A DNA stretch of 62,440 nt from a virus. The stretch covers positions 1-62,440 of IMG/VR virus record IMGVR_UViG_3300009026_000010; one strand, 5' to 3'. Under the pieces are notes generated by a model that was not told where the DNA came from, did not search any database, and saw only the letters and a list, made by a program, of their open reading frames with translations. Positions 23,266-32,033 of this stretch are shown piece after piece. The translations under genes and the position numbers were made by a program. Numbering within the stretch: the stretch's first letter is position 1; each line of letters starts with the position of its first letter.

Positions 23266-25153
23266 AAAACTGACACCGCTGTTCCTTGATTTCGAGACTT
23301 ACTGGTCTGTGGATTTCACCCTCCGGAAAATACCGACAGGTGACTACATACGTGACAAACGGTTCAAAATCCATTGTGTATCAGCCAAACTCGGGCGAGG
23401 TAAGACTCGTTCGTTCACCAATATGGATGAGTTCCAAGCTTACCTAAACGAACAAGACTGGGACAACATAGTGCTGGTCGGCCATAACCTGTACTTCGAC
23501 GGGCTGATCCTCACCGAACTGTTCGGTGTATACCCTGCTGCTTATCACTGCACCATGTCAATGTCCCGTGGCTTGTGGCGTAACACCTGCGCCCATAACC
23601 TCAAAGATATGTGTGCTCGTGTAGGGATCGTAGCCAAGACCAAAGCAGGTGCGCTGCTCAACACTAAAGGTAAAGAGGAGCTTACCAAGCGTGAGCTTCG
23701 TCAACTGTGCGGGTACTGCAACGACGATGTGAACGAGACAGCTCAGGCTTACTACATCATGCTGCCGTACGTTCCAGAAATCGAGCTGGAAATCATCAGC
23801 CATACAGTTCGTTGCTTCACTGAGCCACTGCTTGTAATCAACGCTGCGCTGCTTGAAGAGGCAATTGAAGAAGTTGAAGAACGACGCGAAGAGCTGCTGG
23901 CCAAGGTAGAGGAGTTCGTGGTTGAGCAATGCCCCGAGGCTGACACATTGGCCAAGGCACTGCGTAGCCGTATTCACTTTCCTCGTATGCTCGAAGCACT
24001 TGGCATTAACCCGCCAATGAAGATCAGCCCACGTACTGGCAAACTCACCTACGCACTGGCAGCAAAAGACCCTGAGTACATGGAGCTGCTTGAAGACGAA
24101 GACCCTATGGTCAGGCTGCTGTGCGAAGCTCGTTCAGAGTTCACCAGTAATCAGACTATGACCCGTGCTCAACGGCTACTGTCAGCGACTGAAGGTGGCG
24201 CTACGCTACCGATAATGTACTTGTACTGTGGTGCGCATACTATGCGCTGGTCAGCTTCCAACAAGATGAATCTGCAGAACCTGCAGCGTGGTTCTAAGCT
24301 GAGGAAGGCTATCGAGGCTCCACCGGGGTACGTGATGATGGTCGGTGACTCCGGCCAGATTGAAGCGCGTGTGGTAGCTTGGATTGCCGATGAAGAACAG
24401 CTGCTACATGGCTTCAGGCAAGCTGATTTGAAGTTGGATCGTGATGTGTACTGTAAATTCGCTGATGACGTATACGGGCGTACGATCACTAAAGACGACG
24501 ACGATGAACGCTTTGTAGGTAAGACAGCGATTCTTGGTCTTGGCTTTGGAATGGGCTGGAAAAAGTTTTTCAGCACAATGGTTATAGCGGGTCGAGCCAT
24601 GTCACCCGACAAAGCTCAGCAAGTAGTTAACCTGTACCGAAATAAGTACACCAAGATACCGGCGCTTTGGGAATATCTTAACCGGATTCTCGGCATCATG
24701 GCGGCTGGCGGTTCAGGCGAGATTGTCTTGGCTGGTGGTCAACTGGTGCTTGAGTTCGAGCACGACAAAGTTTGGATGCCCAACGGTCTTGCCCTTCACT
24801 ATCCCGGTCTCAGAGCTACATACGACGAGGAAGGGCGTCAGAGCGGTTTTGAGTTTCTGTATGTCAAAGGTAACAAAGCCTTCTACAAGAAAATCTATGG
24901 CGGGCTATTCACAGAAAACATTGTTCAGTGCTTGGCACGGATTATTGTGGGTGAGCAGATTGTCAAAATAGCACGCCGCTATCGAGTTGTGATGACCACT
25001 CACGACGAAGCTGTAATGTTGGTTATGAAGAAAATGCATGAAATCGACAAGGCTTATAACTTTATGTTCCAAACAATGTCGATAGCTCCTGACTGGTGCG
25101 CTACCTTACCGGTCACAGCTGAAGTAAAATACGCGGATAACTACTCAAAATAG
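23246..25153 (+). CDS. DNA polymerase, family A, with 3'-5' exonuclease
   Basis: 635 aa. The N-terminal DnaQ-like exonuclease shows F-L-D-F-E-T-Y (D15, E17), G-H-N-x-x-F-D and a C-N-D-D-V block. The polymerase core shows motif A D-S-G-Q-I-E-A-R (about 367), motif B K-T-A-I-L-G-L-G-F-G-M-G (about 430) and motif C H-D-E (about 587). Motif A has Ser-Gly where DYSQIE is usual. It synthesises phage DNA together with the primase-helicase. SD GGAG in front of ATG 23246. Confidence 0.93.
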   Translation: MRVAPSKKLTPLFLDFETYWSVDFTLRKIPTGDYIRDKRFKIHCVSAKLGRGKTRSFTNMDEFQAYLNEQDWDNIVLVGHNLYFDGLILTELFGVYPAAYHCTMSMSRGLWRNTCAHNLKDMCARVGIVAKTKAGALLNTKGKEELTKRELRQLCGYCNDDVNETAQAYYIMLPYVPEIELEIISHTVRCFTEPLLVINAALLEEAIEEVEERREELLAKVEEFVVEQCPEADTLAKALRSRIHFPRMLEALGINPPMKISPRTGKLTYALAAKDPEYMELLEDEDPMVRLLCEARSEFTSNQTMTRAQRLLSATEGGATLPIMYLYCGAHTMRWSASNKMNLQNLQRGSKLRKAIEAPPGYVMMVGDSGQIEARVVAWIADEEQLLHGFRQADLKLDRDVYCKFADDVYGRTITKDDDDERFVGKTAILGLGFGMGWKKFFSTMVIAGRAMSPDKAQQVVNLYRNKYTKIPALWEYLNRILGIMAAGGSGEIVLAGGQLVLEFEHDKVWMPNGLALHYPGLRATYDEEGRQSGFEFLYVKGNKAFYKKIYGGLFTENIVQCLARIIVGEQIVKIARRYRVVMTTHDEAVMLVMKKMHEIDKAYNFMFQTMSIAPDWCATLPVTAEVKYADNYSK

Positions 25154-25160
25154 GTGACAC

Positions 25161-25568
25161 ATGGCTACTCCCAAAGTAGACTTTACTGAGATTACCGATG
25201 TGAAACAGCGGAACGCTGCTATCGCATATCGCCACAAACTGGAAGCTCAAAGGAAAAAAGCTTCTGCTGCCCTCAAGGTCATTGAGGATGAAATTAAGGC
25301 GCTTGACGAGAGCTTGATCGTTTACCTGAAAGACTCCGAGGAAGAGCGGGTAGAAATCAAAGCGGGTGTTGGTGTGAGGCTCACGAGCAGCACCGTGCCT
25401 ACTGTCAAAGACTGGGATGCTTTCTATGCATGGATTAAGAAGAATAATGCCTTCTTCATGCTTGAGCGTCGTCCCAGTGTCACCGGTTATAGGGATGTTC
25501 TGGCTTCAGGAAAAGCCATTCCGGGTGTCGAAAGTTTCACGAAGATCAAATTGAACTTGGTTTCGTGA
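25161..25568 (+). CDS. coiled-coil protein next to the polymerase, 135 aa
   Basis: N-terminal coiled coil (about 18-55), then a small domain ending D-W-D-A-F-Y-A-W-I-K-K-N and P-G-V-E-S-F. Similar short proteins follow family A polymerase genes in several podoviruses and have no proven role; a replication accessory factor is plausible. SD AGGTGAC. Confidence 0.7.
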   Translation: MATPKVDFTEITDVKQRNAAIAYRHKLEAQRKKASAALKVIEDEIKALDESLIVYLKDSEEERVEIKAGVGVRLTSSTVPTVKDWDAFYAWIKKNNAFFMLERRPSVTGYRDVLASGKAIPGVESFTKIKLNLVS

Positions 25569-25612
25569 AGCGATACTTGATCCGTTAAATCCGCTTAGAT
25601 AGAGGAAGTGAA

Positions 25613-26383
25613 ATGCCTGCAAAAAAAGCACCATCAACTGCTGTAGCCACAAAGCGTGAATCCCTCCCAGTCGATGTACAAGCCCTTCTGGAAAAACAGA
25701 AGAATGCTGTCATGGACAAAATCGGTCGGCCCACGTCAACTGTGATTCAGATTAAACAGAACAAGAACTTCGTTCTGCCAAACGGCGAAATCACTGAAGG
25801 ACCGATTGATCTGGTCATTCTTGACTTCGTTTCCATGAACACGTTCTACGAAGGTGCATACGATAAGGATAACATCGCTTCTCCTGTTTGTTTTGCTATC
25901 GGCGATAATCCTGACGCCCTTATCCCTTCTGTGAACGCTCCTGAAGTCCAAGCTGATACCTGTGCAGTCTGCCCGATGAATAAATACGAGTCGGCTGAGC
26001 GTGGTAAAGGCAAGGCGTGTAAGAACATGCGTGTACTAGCCGTGATGGCTGCCGACGCATCTGACGAAGATAAAATCTGGTTGCTGCGAGTAAGTCCTAC
26101 TGGCCTCAAAGCGTACGATGCATACGTACGCAATTTGGCTCAACGGAACAATGTGGCACCTATTCAAGTCGTCACCAAAGTTGGTTTTGATCCTAACTCA
26201 GATTATCCTTCTCTGCGCTTCGCTCCCGAGCGTGTGCTTATAGGCGATTCTCTGGCTTTCTTCCTGAGTCGTGTGGAAGAAGCTGGTGAGTTGGTGCGTA
26301 CTGAGCCTGATTACAGTCACGCCGAAGAGGAAAAGAAACCAGCTAAGAAAGCACCTGCGCGTAAGCCAGCTGCTCGTCGTTAA
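25613..26383 (+). CDS. probable single-stranded DNA-binding protein, 256 aa
   Basis: The central domain resembles phage ssDNA-binding proteins: a beta-rich region, a C-x-x-C-P-M-N and later C-K-N element (about 120-142, a likely zinc site), then a strand-rich part and an acidic/Lys-Pro-Ala-rich tail (about 235-256). Location right after the polymerase fits. The basic rather than purely acidic tail is unusual for an SSB, so the call stays moderate. A strong terminator follows. Confidence 0.6.
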   Translation: MPAKKAPSTAVATKRESLPVDVQALLEKQKNAVMDKIGRPTSTVIQIKQNKNFVLPNGEITEGPIDLVILDFVSMNTFYEGAYDKDNIASPVCFAIGDNPDALIPSVNAPEVQADTCAVCPMNKYESAERGKGKACKNMRVLAVMAADASDEDKIWLLRVSPTGLKAYDAYVRNLAQRNNVAPIQVVTKVGFDPNSDYPSLRFAPERVLIGDSLAFFLSRVEEAGELVRTEPDYSHAEEEKKPAKKAPARKPAARR

Positions 26384-26391
26384 ACCATTGT

Positions 26392-26418
26392 GCTGCTACT
26401 TCGGTAGCAGCGTTTTTT
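26392..26418 (+). terminator. Rho-independent terminator (UUCG loop)
   Basis: GCTGCTAC (26392-26399), TTCG loop, GTAGCAGC (26404-26411), then a U-run. Perfect 8-bp stem with a C(UUCG)G cap. Confidence 0.9.
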
Positions 26419-26437
26419 AGAAAAAAGGAATCATTCC

Positions 26438-26893
26438 ATGGCTCGTAAAAGTACTGCTCTCAAGCACGCTGTCGCTGAACCCGCAACTGAGGATGCTCCA
26501 GCAGAGAAAGTCTCCAAAGCAAAAGCTACCAAGGAGAAAGCTGCACGTACAAATCCAACAACTGTCGCTGATGCCAAGCAGCTAAAAGCTGCTATCAAAG
26601 CCAAAGAGAAAGAATTGGCTCAAGTCACGAAAGATTTGGATAAAGAAAGCAAGGTTATCGGCGCTACATTTGACGCTTCCATGAAGCCGTTGATTGATAG
26701 CCAGAAAGCTGCGCTGAAAGAAAAAGAGAAAGCTGCTGCTGCTTATGAAAAGACCCGAGTGAAGAACAACGCTGCTGCTACTAAGATAGCTACTGCCAAA
26801 GACAAAGCTGAAGCAGCCTTCACCAAGAAGAGCGAGCGTATCCTGAACAAACTGGCCAAGGAACTGGGAGCTCTGCGCGCTAAAGATGTATAA
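26438..26893 (+). CDS. Lys/Ala-rich helical protein, 151 aa
   Basis: The product is composed almost entirely of Lys, Ala, Glu and Thr, with one long helix (about 45-145) and a disordered N-terminus. It lies between two strong terminators, so it is probably a separately expressed, abundant DNA- or membrane-associated protein. No family recognised. Confidence 0.7.
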   Translation: MARKSTALKHAVAEPATEDAPAEKVSKAKATKEKAARTNPTTVADAKQLKAAIKAKEKELAQVTKDLDKESKVIGATFDASMKPLIDSQKAALKEKEKAAAAYEKTRVKNNAAATKIATAKDKAEAAFTKKSERILNKLAKELGALRAKDV

Positions 26894-26907
26894 GTTGCCA
26901 GTATCAT

Positions 26908-26930
26908 AGCCGCCTTCGGGCGGCTTTTTT
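26908..26930 (+). terminator. Rho-independent terminator (UUCG loop)
   Basis: AGCCGCC (26908-26914), TTCG, GGCGGCT (26919-26925), then a U-run: a short but G-C-rich canonical terminator. Confidence 0.9.
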
Positions 26931-26946
26931 GACTGCGGAGAATCAT

Positions 26947-27447
26947 ATGGCGGTAAAGCCAGAGAACCGAGCACGTTCCGCACTTAACAAACTCATTCCG
27001 TTATCTATCCACCGGGAGAAGATGGGATCGCCTTATTCAGCAGGGACTGCTGATCAGTGGTATAGCGGGTTTCCTTTTGATATGTGGGTTGAGTTTAAGT
27101 TTCTCCCCAAGCCCCCAACACGTCCGTTCGAGTTGCAACTGTCGACGTTACAGTCTTTATGGCTGCTGAACCGATATAACGAGAATCGTGCTGTAGGGGT
27201 CATACTGTTGTTCCCAGCTAAATATGGGTGCTGGATGTTTTTCAACAGAGAATGGGAGGGCAAGATCGACCCTGCTAAATGCACCACGTATTCTCGTCAA
27301 GAAGTTGCGGACTTCATAACACGAGGATGTACTGAATATGCCCATTATTCCGCACTTATACGTCACAGCGAAGGCGCTGAAAGGTCTCTATCTGATAGTG
27401 ACATTTACTGTGGCAATCTACTACACGATGAAGAGCGTGAAAGATGA
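26947..27447 (+). CDS. VRR-NUC/RecB-like endonuclease, 166 aa
   Basis: ATG 26947 has GCGGAGAA upstream. Residues 32-56 give a G-T-A-D-Q-W-Y-S-G step, then F-D-M-W-V-E-F-K-F (D45, E49, K51), the D-x(n)-E-x-K core of PD-(D/E)XK nucleases. It is followed by L-S-x-x-Q-x-x-W-L and the V-G-V-I-L-L-F strand. The layout is close to VRR-NUC and Holliday-junction-resolvase-like phage endonucleases. Likely acts on branched replication intermediates. Confidence 0.75.
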   Translation: MAVKPENRARSALNKLIPLSIHREKMGSPYSAGTADQWYSGFPFDMWVEFKFLPKPPTRPFELQLSTLQSLWLLNRYNENRAVGVILLFPAKYGCWMFFNREWEGKIDPAKCTTYSRQEVADFITRGCTEYAHYSALIRHSEGAERSLSDSDIYCGNLLHDEERER

Positions 27448-27986
27448 CCAGAAAATTGGTGTCAATCGACTTGGAGACGTTGGACGTCTTGGAGTCAGCA
27501 GTGATCCTATCTATCGGGATAGTAGTAGGCGACAGCCAGGGAAACGTAAGCGAAAAGTTTCACATCTTCCCTAACATACAACAACAGATCGCCGCTGGCC
27601 GAACTATCAGTGGCGATACTATTATGTGGTGGTTGGGGCAAGATGAAGATGCTCGACTAGAACAAATGAAATCCAAGCGCTTCGGGTACAAAGAAGCTAT
27701 TGACGAAACGCTTCTGTTCCTTGAACGGCACAGCGATGCTAGTCTGTACCTCGGCAACGCGCCTAGTTTTGACTGTGATATGCTTGCCAATTTCCTTGGT
27801 ACTAAGCCGTGGAAATTCTATCAAGAACGTGATGTACGCACAGCTCGAATGATCATTCCTGAAAAAGCTCGTGCCGTACCACATCTTGCACATTCTGCAC
27901 TCGCAGATGCAGAAGCTCAGTATCTTGATTTTGTGTGGTTCTTGAAACTTGAAAACTTTTTTAACGACCAAGGAAAATCAGCATGA
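27444..27986 (+). CDS. DEDD 3'-5' exonuclease (DUF5051/Rv2179c-like)
   Basis: 180 aa with S-I-D-L-E-T-L (D9, E11), G-N-A-P-S-F-D (D about 111) and H-S-A-L-A-D-A-E-A-Q (H and final D), the four acidic positions and the His of a DEDDh exonuclease. The closest layout is the Rv2179c-like family known from mycobacteria and phages. It likely trims RNA or DNA 3' ends. Coupled by ATGA overlaps to both neighbours. Confidence 0.85.
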   Translation: MTRKLVSIDLETLDVLESAVILSIGIVVGDSQGNVSEKFHIFPNIQQQIAAGRTISGDTIMWWLGQDEDARLEQMKSKRFGYKEAIDETLLFLERHSDASLYLGNAPSFDCDMLANFLGTKPWKFYQERDVRTARMIIPEKARAVPHLAHSALADAEAQYLDFVWFLKLENFFNDQGKSA

Positions 27987-28345
27987 CAACAAAAAAGACA
28001 TTGCCTACTCCTTTCGAGCAGGTGTTTAACCAGCCCGGATATAGCCACTTCGCCACTATCCTAAAGTCTGCTTATGATCAAGCTGCAACAGGTAAAGGCA
28101 AAGAACGCCACGCCAACGATTTGCCATTCGATGAGCAACCGATGCAAAAGCTTATAGCGCTGCATGGTGTAGGCTTTGCTGCTGGTCAAGTGGGCAAAAA
28201 GCTTACAGAAGCACAAGGCATGCTTGTCCGTGGTGAAGTACAAGCTGCTACCAGAGAAATTTTGGGTGCCATTGTCTATGCTGCAGGAATGCAGGTATAC
28301 ATCGACAATCACATGAGTGAGTTTACTGACGGCAAGAAAACCTGA
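27983..28345 (+). CDS. conserved phage protein, 120 aa
   Basis: SD AAGGAAAA and ATGA overlap. Contains the H-A-x-D-L-P-F-D-E-Q-P-M segment, then G-F-x-x-G-Q-x-x-K-K and R-G-E-V-x-A-A-x-R-E-I-L-G-A-I-V-Y. This is a compact helical family I have seen in phage replication regions but cannot name. Possibly nucleotide metabolism; unproven. Confidence 0.65.
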   Translation: MTTKKTLPTPFEQVFNQPGYSHFATILKSAYDQAATGKGKERHANDLPFDEQPMQKLIALHGVGFAAGQVGKKLTEAQGMLVRGEVQAATREILGAIVYAAGMQVYIDNHMSEFTDGKKT

Positions 28346-28348
28346 CCT

Positions 28349-28603
28349 ATGCAACTCGCATGGAATTCAAAAACCAACAAGATCGTGACTATAGGTCGAG
28401 GTAAACACCCTCCGGGTGTTCCTCGGCTGTGGTCCGTCAAGATCAAGATGTGGAACGACAAAGCTCAACACGAACTGTCTTTGCGACCGACAAAAAAGAT
28501 GCTTGTGTCTGACCTTGATCCCCTCATAAAAGAAGCGTTCGATGAGTTTGCTGCTGAGCATGGGCCTGCTACAGACGCTTCGTGGATAGCTACTGCGAGG
28601 TAA
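28349..28603 (+). CDS. small protein, 84 aa
   Basis: Four bases after the previous stop. N-terminal beta-rich stretch with a G-R-G-K-H-P-P-G-V-P-R turn and a C-terminal helix. Weak ribosome site. No family recognised. Confidence 0.55.
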   Translation: MQLAWNSKTNKIVTIGRGKHPPGVPRLWSVKIKMWNDKAQHELSLRPTKKMLVSDLDPLIKEAFDEFAAEHGPATDASWIATAR

Positions 28604-28604
28604 T

Positions 28605-28814
28605 ATGCCTGATGAAAAAGTAAGCAGGTTGTACAGCTCCAAGCCTGTGAGTGAGCATGTGGAATTTGCTGTGCAAAGATTTAGCGGTTCTATTGCTGAG
28701 GCGATACGTGTAGCGAAAGAAGCAGGCACACCACAAGGTTTGATATCGGCTATTCTGCATACGTACAGCCTTGAAGAAACCCAACGATTACTTAGCATGA
28801 AGAAAGGAGAGTGA
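28605..28814 (+). CDS. small helical protein, 69 aa
   Basis: ATG one base after the previous stop, with AGG nearby. Helical, slightly basic. No family recognised. Ends in the region where the next gene's ribosome site lies. Confidence 0.55.
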   Translation: MPDEKVSRLYSSKPVSEHVEFAVQRFSGSIAEAIRVAKEAGTPQGLISAILHTYSLEETQRLLSMKKGE

Positions 28815-28816
28815 CT

Positions 28817-29011
28817 ATGTTTTCTGTTCTCGGAAATTTGTTTATGTTGTTTCTTTTCTATTTAGCTATAGGTGTCGGACTGCTTGCTTTTTATGACACC
28901 GACGATGTTGAATTCAAGAAAGCAGAAAGCCATCCTAAAGGCAAGTACGTAGGTGTTTTCCTATTGGTTATGAAGTGGCCGAAGATTGTCGGCAGACTTA
29001 TCAGGAAATAA
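28817..29011 (+). CDS. small membrane protein, 64 aa
   Basis: ATG 28817 has GGAG at 7-nt spacing; a GTG at 28811 does not. The N-terminal hydrophobic segment (about 3-25) is followed by an acidic stretch and a second short hydrophobic segment (about 45-57). Last gene of the rightward unit, followed by a strong terminator. Confidence 0.6.
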   Translation: MFSVLGNLFMLFLFYLAIGVGLLAFYDTDDVEFKKAESHPKGKYVGVFLLVMKWPKIVGRLIRK

Positions 29012-29014
29012 ATT

Positions 29015-29042
29015 AAAGGGCGCTAAGCGCCCTTTGTTTTTT
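29015..29042 (+). terminator. terminator at the convergence point
   Basis: AAAGGGCGC (29015-29023), TAA, GCGCCCTTT (29027-29035), then a U-run. It ends the rightward unit four bases after the last + gene. The stem could also help stop leftward transcription, but the leftward side lacks a good U-run. Confidence 0.9.
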
Positions 29043-29077
29043 AACACACAGTCCTACGCATTCCTATGCGCTCGGCA

Positions 29078-29860
29078 CTATACACTGTGTACGTTGGTGA
29101 TTATGGAATTGTAAGCATCCACGCTTTCAACTACGCAATCGACACTCCCCCCTGACGAAGCAGACCCAGTTAGATACAAACCGTATTTGAAGTAGCAAGT
29201 GTTGTACCCTGCCCAGTCTGCCAGCGTCTGAGAATGTCGTACCGTGCCATCTATGGTTACAGTAAGAGTCAGATCAGTAAGCTCAATACGCACATCCATG
29301 AAGCCTTCCACACGCGGACCAAGATCGTACCTTTCATAAGAACCTGAATCCCTACGCACCACTGCCCACAAGTGCTGAGCTATTCCAGAGCGTTGCTTGG
29401 CCCAAGTAAGCCGTAAAGGAGGAGGTACACTCACAGCAGCTTTACGGTGAATCTGCGCCCATGTGTATTCATTCAACTCAGAATCGCTGATTGATAGGCG
29501 AATATGCATGACGTTAGTACCGATAGCTGCAGGCCATTCATCTGCGTGGCGAAGCTCTGTTCTGAATTGTTCAGTACCATTACGCTGTCCGAAAAAGGCC
29601 AGTTGCGGTGTAGCAGTGTGTGTTGTGTAGGTGAAGTAAGGGGGTAGAGTCATCCCTTGTAGAAGCTGAGCAGCAGATAAAGTTTGTCGTGGACCTCCGA
29701 AATCGCCTTGAAATTCACATTTGCCTATGAACGTTTGGAACCCCGGACTTTCTGGCTCAGGTTCTTCTATCACGATAGGCGGTTGTGGAGTGCGGTCAAA
29801 TACACGCAGCCACGTCCGTGCTGCTGATCGTATGGTGTAATATATGGCTGACCTTATCAT
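29078..29860 (-). CDS. predicted PL7-type polysaccharide (alginate-like) lyase
   Basis: 260 aa. The motifs line up with the PL7 (alginate lyase 2) jelly-roll family: R-T-E-L-R at 100-104, Q-I-H at 136-138 and Y-F-K-Y-G-L-Y at 223-229, the positions that hold the Arg, Gln, His and Tyr of the active site. PL7 enzymes cleave alginate or related uronic-acid polymers by beta-elimination. No signal peptide, so it is probably virion-borne or released at lysis. It is last in the late operon and overlaps its neighbour by ATGA. The Q at the end of the usual block is replaced (L-T-G). Confidence 0.75.
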   Translation of the reverse strand: MIRSAIYYTIRSAARTWLRVFDRTPQPPIVIEEPEPESPGFQTFIGKCEFQGDFGGPRQTLSAAQLLQGMTLPPYFTYTTHTATPQLAFFGQRNGTEQFRTELRHADEWPAAIGTNVMHIRLSISDSELNEYTWAQIHRKAAVSVPPPLRLTWAKQRSGIAQHLWAVVRRDSGSYERYDLGPRVEGFMDVRIELTDLTLTVTIDGTVRHSQTLADWAGYNTCYFKYGLYLTGSASSGGSVDCVVESVDAYNSIITNVHSV

Positions 29861-30120
29861 AGGATAACCTGTACAGATACATCGTTACAGTTATACGCCT
29901 GAATCTGGATAGCGTCGTCCGGATGTAGCTCTACGGCAACCATCGTATTTTTTGTGAATGTGAGTTTATCTAAAGCATAGAACTCACCGTCTACTGACCG
30001 CATGAGAATCCGAACTTCACCTGCGCCAAAATCCCCCATACATCTGATACTTACTGCGCCAGTACTCTCGATGTTGATGGGGGCAGAATTAAAATTTTTC
30101 AAGTTCAAGAAAGAAGGCAT
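29857..30120 (-). CDS. small beta-rich protein, 87 aa
   Basis: SD GGAG and start at 30120; the stop overlaps the lyase start. Predicted all-beta without recognised motifs; length and place between tail-tip and lyase genes suggest a linker or adaptor for the enzyme, which is a guess. Confidence 0.65.
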   Translation of the reverse strand: MPSFLNLKNFNSAPINIESTGAVSIRCMGDFGAGEVRILMRSVDGEFYALDKLTFTKNTMVAVELHPDDAIQIQAYNCNDVSVQVIL

Positions 30121-30147
30121 ATGTTTTTCTCCTAGAAAGTATCTATA

Positions 30148-32025
30148 TCACGTTGTCATTACCGGGCGTAGCACGATCTGGCTTACCTCGATAGCTCCAG
30201 ATACTGTTGACCCCGGATACCCACCGGCACCGATGCGCACGCGCACATCAATGGCATCGGCAGGTATGGTAATCACCGGCGTGCGCATCACTCCTACCCA
30301 CGACCCATCGGGCAAGCGCATGGCCTGCACGTCGGTCATGGTAGTGAGCTCACCAGCCATGGCATACAGAATGCCACCAGCACCGCGATCAATCCGAATA
30401 TCAAACTGCAGGCCAGCCAGATTCACGCTGGCATCAACGCGCACAACACAAAGCGCTTCTACATCCGTACCAATCGGCCAGTCGGGGGCGATCTGCTGTA
30501 GCGCACACTGCCCAACGCCAACGCCAGCCGTGCCTGAAATCACAAAGCGCTGCGCCGGCACGCCTCGATGACTGGTTACCTTGCTGGCGACAACCGACAG
30601 CCCGCCAACGGCATCCACCTGACTGCTGGCAGCAACATCACCCGTGCCACCGCTGACACTGCCACCAGTACCAAGCAGCATGCCGTTTGGCAGCAGGTTG
30701 CCGTATGGATTATCAGTAGCGTGCCACACGTTGCTTGGATCAAAAAACATATCATCACGGGGCGGCTCAAGCGCATTGATTATCTCTGCAATGCTTCGGC
30801 CCAAACGCCACGCACCCCAAGTGCCGGGGTGAATGCCGTCATAGGTCATATACTCAAGGCTTAGCCCATCACCATCACTGTAATCAGTGAAAATTGGTAT
30901 CGGGTTCAGCACCTCAAACCGCTCGCGCCGATACTGCGCCTGCTGAATATAGTTGTTGATGCGAGCGCATTTGGTCTTGTGAGCGGCGGTGTACGTGGTC
31001 TGCGGACCACGCGGATAAATCATGGACGCCAACACAAACTTACCGGCTGCATAACAGGCGTCCCAAATTGCCTCAAGGTTTGCACACGTTTCATCAGAGG
31101 TGATCGACTGCGTCACATCGTTACCACCGATTGATACCAGCACATAGTCAGTACCCGCAGCCAACACATCGTTGATGCGGGCCAGCAGGTCTGCGCTGTT
31201 GTCGCCGCCCACGCCAAAATTCCAGCCCTTGTCGAAATACACGCGCTGCTCACACAATGCCAGCGCCCATGTCATATAGCCAATATCTCGCAAACGCTCG
31301 CGGGACGTGGTTCCAGAGTTCTGACCTGTAACGCTGTCACCTGCTATCGCTATGGTCTTGCGGCCCCCTGTAGCAACAGAAGGCGCTGGAGCGCCACCAA
31401 CACCAGTAGCTACAAGCTGACCGTACTTGGTAACAATCATCTTCGGTTGGGCAGCACTGGCCAGCCGGCTGTAAAGAGTCAGCGTGTGCGAAGAGCTGGC
31501 CGGACCAATCCGCACTACCACTGCGGTAGTAGTTCCTACCCCCGCAACGAATCCTGCTTTAAGACTCACGCCGTTGCCAGACGTGGCACCGGACGTCAGG
31601 CGATCCACCAAGGTGGCCACCAGCACACCACCAGCCCACACCGTCACTACCAAGTTACCGGCCGAGCTGATTGCGATAAACGGGATCAGTATATCCAGAT
31701 GGACGTGTTGACCCTCGAAAGTATCCAGCGTCTGGGAAATAAGCGCGTAACCATCTGACGCACCGGGAGCAGAGGAACCCACTGCGATCTGGAATGAAGA
31801 ACCTGCAACCGAAGTAGAAGAAGACAGCCCAGCCGTATACGACTCAATCTCTACCCCTGCTTCGCTAAGGTCTACTTCACTCAGCGTCACGATGTCGCCG
31901 CTGCCTTTCTTGAAGAACAGCAGCCCATCAGCCGTGTTGACGGCCAGCTCGCCCAGTTCTAGCGAGCCAGCAGTCGGTACTGCTGCGGCCGTAGACGACC
32001 GCTTATGGAGTATCTTGTCAGCCAT
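30148..32025 (-). CDS. tail-spike/fibre protein with SGNH esterase domain
   Basis: 625 aa. N-terminus (about 1-48) is a fibre-attachment segment with L-x-x-G-E-L-A-V-N-T-A-D-G-L-L-F-F. Residues about 220-415 form an SGNH hydrolase: G-D-S (229-231), G-V-G-G-D (272-275), G-G-N-D (300-303), D-G-I-H-P (396-400), giving the Ser-Asp-His triad with Gly and Asn of the oxyanion hole. The last 180 residues look like a beta-rich carbohydrate-binding module. It probably removes acetyl or other esters from the host polysaccharide. Confidence 0.82.
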   Translation of the reverse strand: MADKILHKRSSTAAAVPTAGSLELGELAVNTADGLLFFKKGSGDIVTLSEVDLSEAGVEIESYTAGLSSSTSVAGSSFQIAVGSSAPGASDGYALISQTLDTFEGQHVHLDILIPFIAISSAGNLVVTVWAGGVLVATLVDRLTSGATSGNGVSLKAGFVAGVGTTTAVVVRIGPASSSHTLTLYSRLASAAQPKMIVTKYGQLVATGVGGAPAPSVATGGRKTIAIAGDSVTGQNSGTTSRERLRDIGYMTWALALCEQRVYFDKGWNFGVGGDNSADLLARINDVLAAGTDYVLVSIGGNDVTQSITSDETCANLEAIWDACYAAGKFVLASMIYPRGPQTTYTAAHKTKCARINNYIQQAQYRRERFEVLNPIPIFTDYSDGDGLSLEYMTYDGIHPGTWGAWRLGRSIAEIINALEPPRDDMFFDPSNVWHATDNPYGNLLPNGMLLGTGGSVSGGTGDVAASSQVDAVGGLSVVASKVTSHRGVPAQRFVISGTAGVGVGQCALQQIAPDWPIGTDVEALCVVRVDASVNLAGLQFDIRIDRGAGGILYAMAGELTTMTDVQAMRLPDGSWVGVMRTPVITIPADAIDVRVRIGAGGYPGSTVSGAIEVSQIVLRPVMTT

Positions 32026-32033
32026 GCGTCACC

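Noticed and set aside
29045-29075. A second terminator for leftward transcription at the convergence
   Set aside because: Only a weak CGCAT/ATGCG hairpin is visible without a U-run, so no leftward terminator is called.
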